The notes beneath the pieces are model-generated. The model had not been told where the DNA came from. It worked only from the letters and a program-made list of their open reading frames with translations, and did not search any database. This document shows, piece after piece, positions 62,136 to 64,000 of a stretch of 64,000 bases of DNA. The DNA comes from Annona cherimola (Eukaryota; Streptophyta; Magnoliopsida; Magnoliales; Annonaceae): the NCBI GenBank assembly GCA_030490835.1, contig CM059974.1, positions 8,253,501-8,317,500 on the forward strand, read 5' to 3'. Made by a program: the position numbers and the translations under genes. The number at the start of each line of letters is the position of its first letter. Position 1 is the stretch's first letter.

Positions 62136-62526
62136 AATTCTATTAGTATGGGCTAAGTAAATGTCTCACTTAGCCCATCTGAAAAATCTTATTTAAAATA
62201 ACTTTTTTTTTTACTTTTTTCACACAATTGTTTATATAAATTTATTTATTAGATAAATCAAATTTTATCATTTTTAGATATGTGTATATATTTTTTTTTA
62301 GATTTTTAAAAATAAATATATTTTAAATACGTATATACATAAATGTTTAAAAATCTAAATAAAATAAATAAACATATTCAAAAATGATAAAACTTGATCT
62401 ATATGTTAATATGTTAAATACATTTAGATAAACAAGTGAATGAAAATAATAATAATAATAAATTTTTGTAAATAAATTTTTTTAAATGGGCTAAATAGAG
62501 CAGTTCCTTAACCCGGGCTAACAGAT
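62136..62526. repeat. Foldback element, copy 3 of 3
   Basis: ATTCTATTAGTATGGGCTAA on the left pairs with TTAACCCGGGCTAACAGAT on the right. The inner arms share ACATATTCAAAAATGATAAA with the other copies. A short AAT run (about 62446-62461) has grown inside the right arm. Confidence 0.8.
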
Positions 62527-63307
62527 CACTCTTCGTTAAAATAGCACCTTAGTTTCTATAAACTACACAATTCCGCAAATATGATCTGGCCTACCTCTCT
62601 GAGTGCAATTCATATTCATTTTATGATATAGACAACGATAAACACTAGTCACTTCCGGTCCCAACGTATACTTCAACTCTAAAAATCCTCTGCTATAACC
62701 CTTTTTTACTATGGCCCATTGGTCGTAAAGACTTTTGTCATAAAATAACATCAATCATATTTGAAGCGAGATAGATAAAAATGGACCGGCTTTTTATCGC
62801 TGAGTGGCCAGAACCCAAGACCGACTGGATTAGTGGTTTTGATTTGGGGACAATCAACTGGCAGAGTCATCAACCAGTCAGCTTGAGTTGCATCGAACTC
62901 GATCGGGTAGAGCCTCAGTTGACACCTTTCACCCACATAACTCAAGAACCCAGAACCAAATGCATGAAAATGTCGTTTTCTTACAGCCTGGACAGCTTGC
63001 AGAATTAGTTCTCAGTTCAGAGTTCTAATAAGAGAAAAAGAGGCGGAAACAAAAAATCGAAACCCAACCCCAGACAATATCTTCGGATGAAGCTAAACAA
63101 TGTCCTGAGAAAACAAGAAATTAAAAGCTCGACTGAGGGATCAGATGAGAACAAACTATTCATTACATATGATTAAATCATGTGCTACACATTTATCCAT
63201 TGTACAAGGAGAACGGGCGGTGATGCATTGCGTCGCTTTCTCAGATCTAGCTAGTCTTTGTCTACATCAGTCCACGGAAATAAATATCGACATCGATGTC
63301 CAATTTT
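62527..63307. other. Spacer and 3' flank of the UspA gene
   Basis: No gene is recognised. A moderate-GC frame at 62781-63008 (plus) has no known domain. The right part is probably the 3' UTR of the minus-strand UspA gene. Confidence 0.4.
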
Positions 63308-63786
63308 TTAAGCAAGCAGCCAGAAGTTCTTCTGCCAGCGAGAGCTGATTAGGTAGCCACCAATTCCCCTGCTCTGTTTCCTCACACCCAACGTCAGACA
63401 GTCTGCATTGTTGATGCATTGCTCCACAAACTCTTCATCCCTGCTCTTACCCAAGCTGTCCATCACAAAACCCTCCCAATTTCAGGCATGAATCCATTAG
63501 ATCAATGAGCCCGCATGGGCGATTCATCAGGTGGGCGAACCACAAGAACAGTGACCCACTCGACTCAGCTGATCCATGCAGAGGGGACATGATCAAGAGC
63601 ATGGCCCCCTGAACACAACCAAGATGATGATGGCAACGTATAGAGTGGAAGGAGGAAGTTCTCTTACCAGCTGAATGAGGAAGGCTTCTTCTGACCAAGG
63701 ACTAAAACCGAAGCTTCAAGCTTCTTCACTTGGCTGATGACTGTGGCTAATCTGGGTCCTTGGATCACCAGAGCTTCCACTTCCAC
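63308..63786 (-). CDS. UspA-domain (universal stress protein-like) gene, last two exons, partial
   Basis: This is the C-terminal part of a plant universal-stress-protein-like (adenine nucleotide alpha hydrolase superfamily) protein. Minus-strand exons are 63786-63668 and 63455-63308, joined in frame across a GT..AG intron (the split codon makes Cys). The first reads VEVEALVIQGPRLATVISQV then KKLEASVLVLGQKKPSSFS. The second reads GKSRDEEFVEQCINNADCL, then TLGVRKQSRG, GGYLISSRWQKNFWLLA and stop. The VLVLGQ and LTLGVRKQ strands and the KNFWLLA tail fit this plant subfamily, which lacks a defined biochemical role and is often stress-related. The 5' exons lie beyond the right edge. The region 63787-64000 is upstream intron. 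Confidence 0.88.
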
Positions 63787-64000
63787 CTGAATTAAAAAAT
63801 AAATAGACCACGAACGCCCCAAGATGGAGAAGTTAGCTGGTATAAAAGAGAACCAAAGAAAGGCAGCGAATACTCATTTCAACTCATTTTTTCAACCAGT
63901 ACCTATGTCCATGTGGACCTCTCCGACCGGAAAATAGGAAAGAGAGCTGAGTTAAGGGTGCACATATCAACGCCCCTGTTGGAAGCTTTTTACTCTTTAC
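63787..64000 (-). other. Upstream intron of the UspA gene to the window edge
   Basis: The sequence ends with AATTCAG before the exon at 63786 (minus strand). No other exon is evident. The very edge, read on the minus strand, starts GTAAAGAG, which would fit a donor site exactly at the boundary, so an exon may lie just outside. Confidence 0.5.

Noticed and set aside
62781..63008. 75-codon plus-strand frame MDRLFIAEWPEP
   Set aside because: No known domain, and it lies in the 3' flank of the UspA gene; no supporting start or splice context.

Overview
This window is nuclear DNA from a flowering plant. The genes have short exons with GT..AG introns, plant-specific families are present (eugenol-synthase-like reductases, a DTX-type MATE carrier, a UDP-galactose-transporter-like carrier, a plant UspA protein), spacers are long and AT-rich, and plant transposon types abound (MULE-like, hAT-like, CACTA-like, LINE, foldback MITEs). 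A plastid-derived insertion carries psbA, trnH-GUG, petG and trnP-UGG remnants. The species cannot be fixed from the sequence alone.

Five apparently intact or edge-truncated genes are supported. Two tandem five-exon PIP-family NADPH reductases lie at 2838-4379 (+) and 6638-8783 (+). Both resemble eugenol synthase, share exon phases, and both carry Arg where the family has its catalytic Lys. A three-exon MATE transporter lies at 17791-20676 (-). A five-exon nucleotide-sugar transporter of the UDP-GALT1 type lies at 55708-58959 (+). The last two exons of a UspA-domain gene lie at 63308-63786 (-), and that gene runs off the right edge.

Most of the rest is mobile or repeat DNA. A MULE-like element at 10084-13016 (imperfect TIRs, 9-bp direct repeat) contains rearranged plastid DNA. 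A 1.35-kb CCGGTT-rich element at 13851-15195 (10-bp direct repeat) contains a broken GH3 beta-xylosidase exon. A 1.5-kb hAT-like element at 30393-31914 has perfect TIRs and a perfect 8-bp target duplication. A broken class II histone deacetylase fragment at 37939-38300 sits beside a CACTA-type terminus at about 39156. A 5'-truncated LINE at 51795-52537 has 23-bp target duplications and is nested in another repeat. An inverted pair of about 650-bp repeats (59530-60920) and three foldback elements in a row (61345-62526) lie between the sugar transporter and the UspA gene. The span from about 20.7 to 55.7 kb holds no intact gene that I can recognise.

The genes do not form one pathway. The reductase pair is a local duplication with a likely role in phenylpropene or related phenylpropanoid metabolism. 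The MATE and the sugar transporter are membrane carriers with no visible link to it. The most interesting points are the shared Lys-to-Arg change in both reductases and the capture of plastid and host gene pieces inside terminal-repeat elements.
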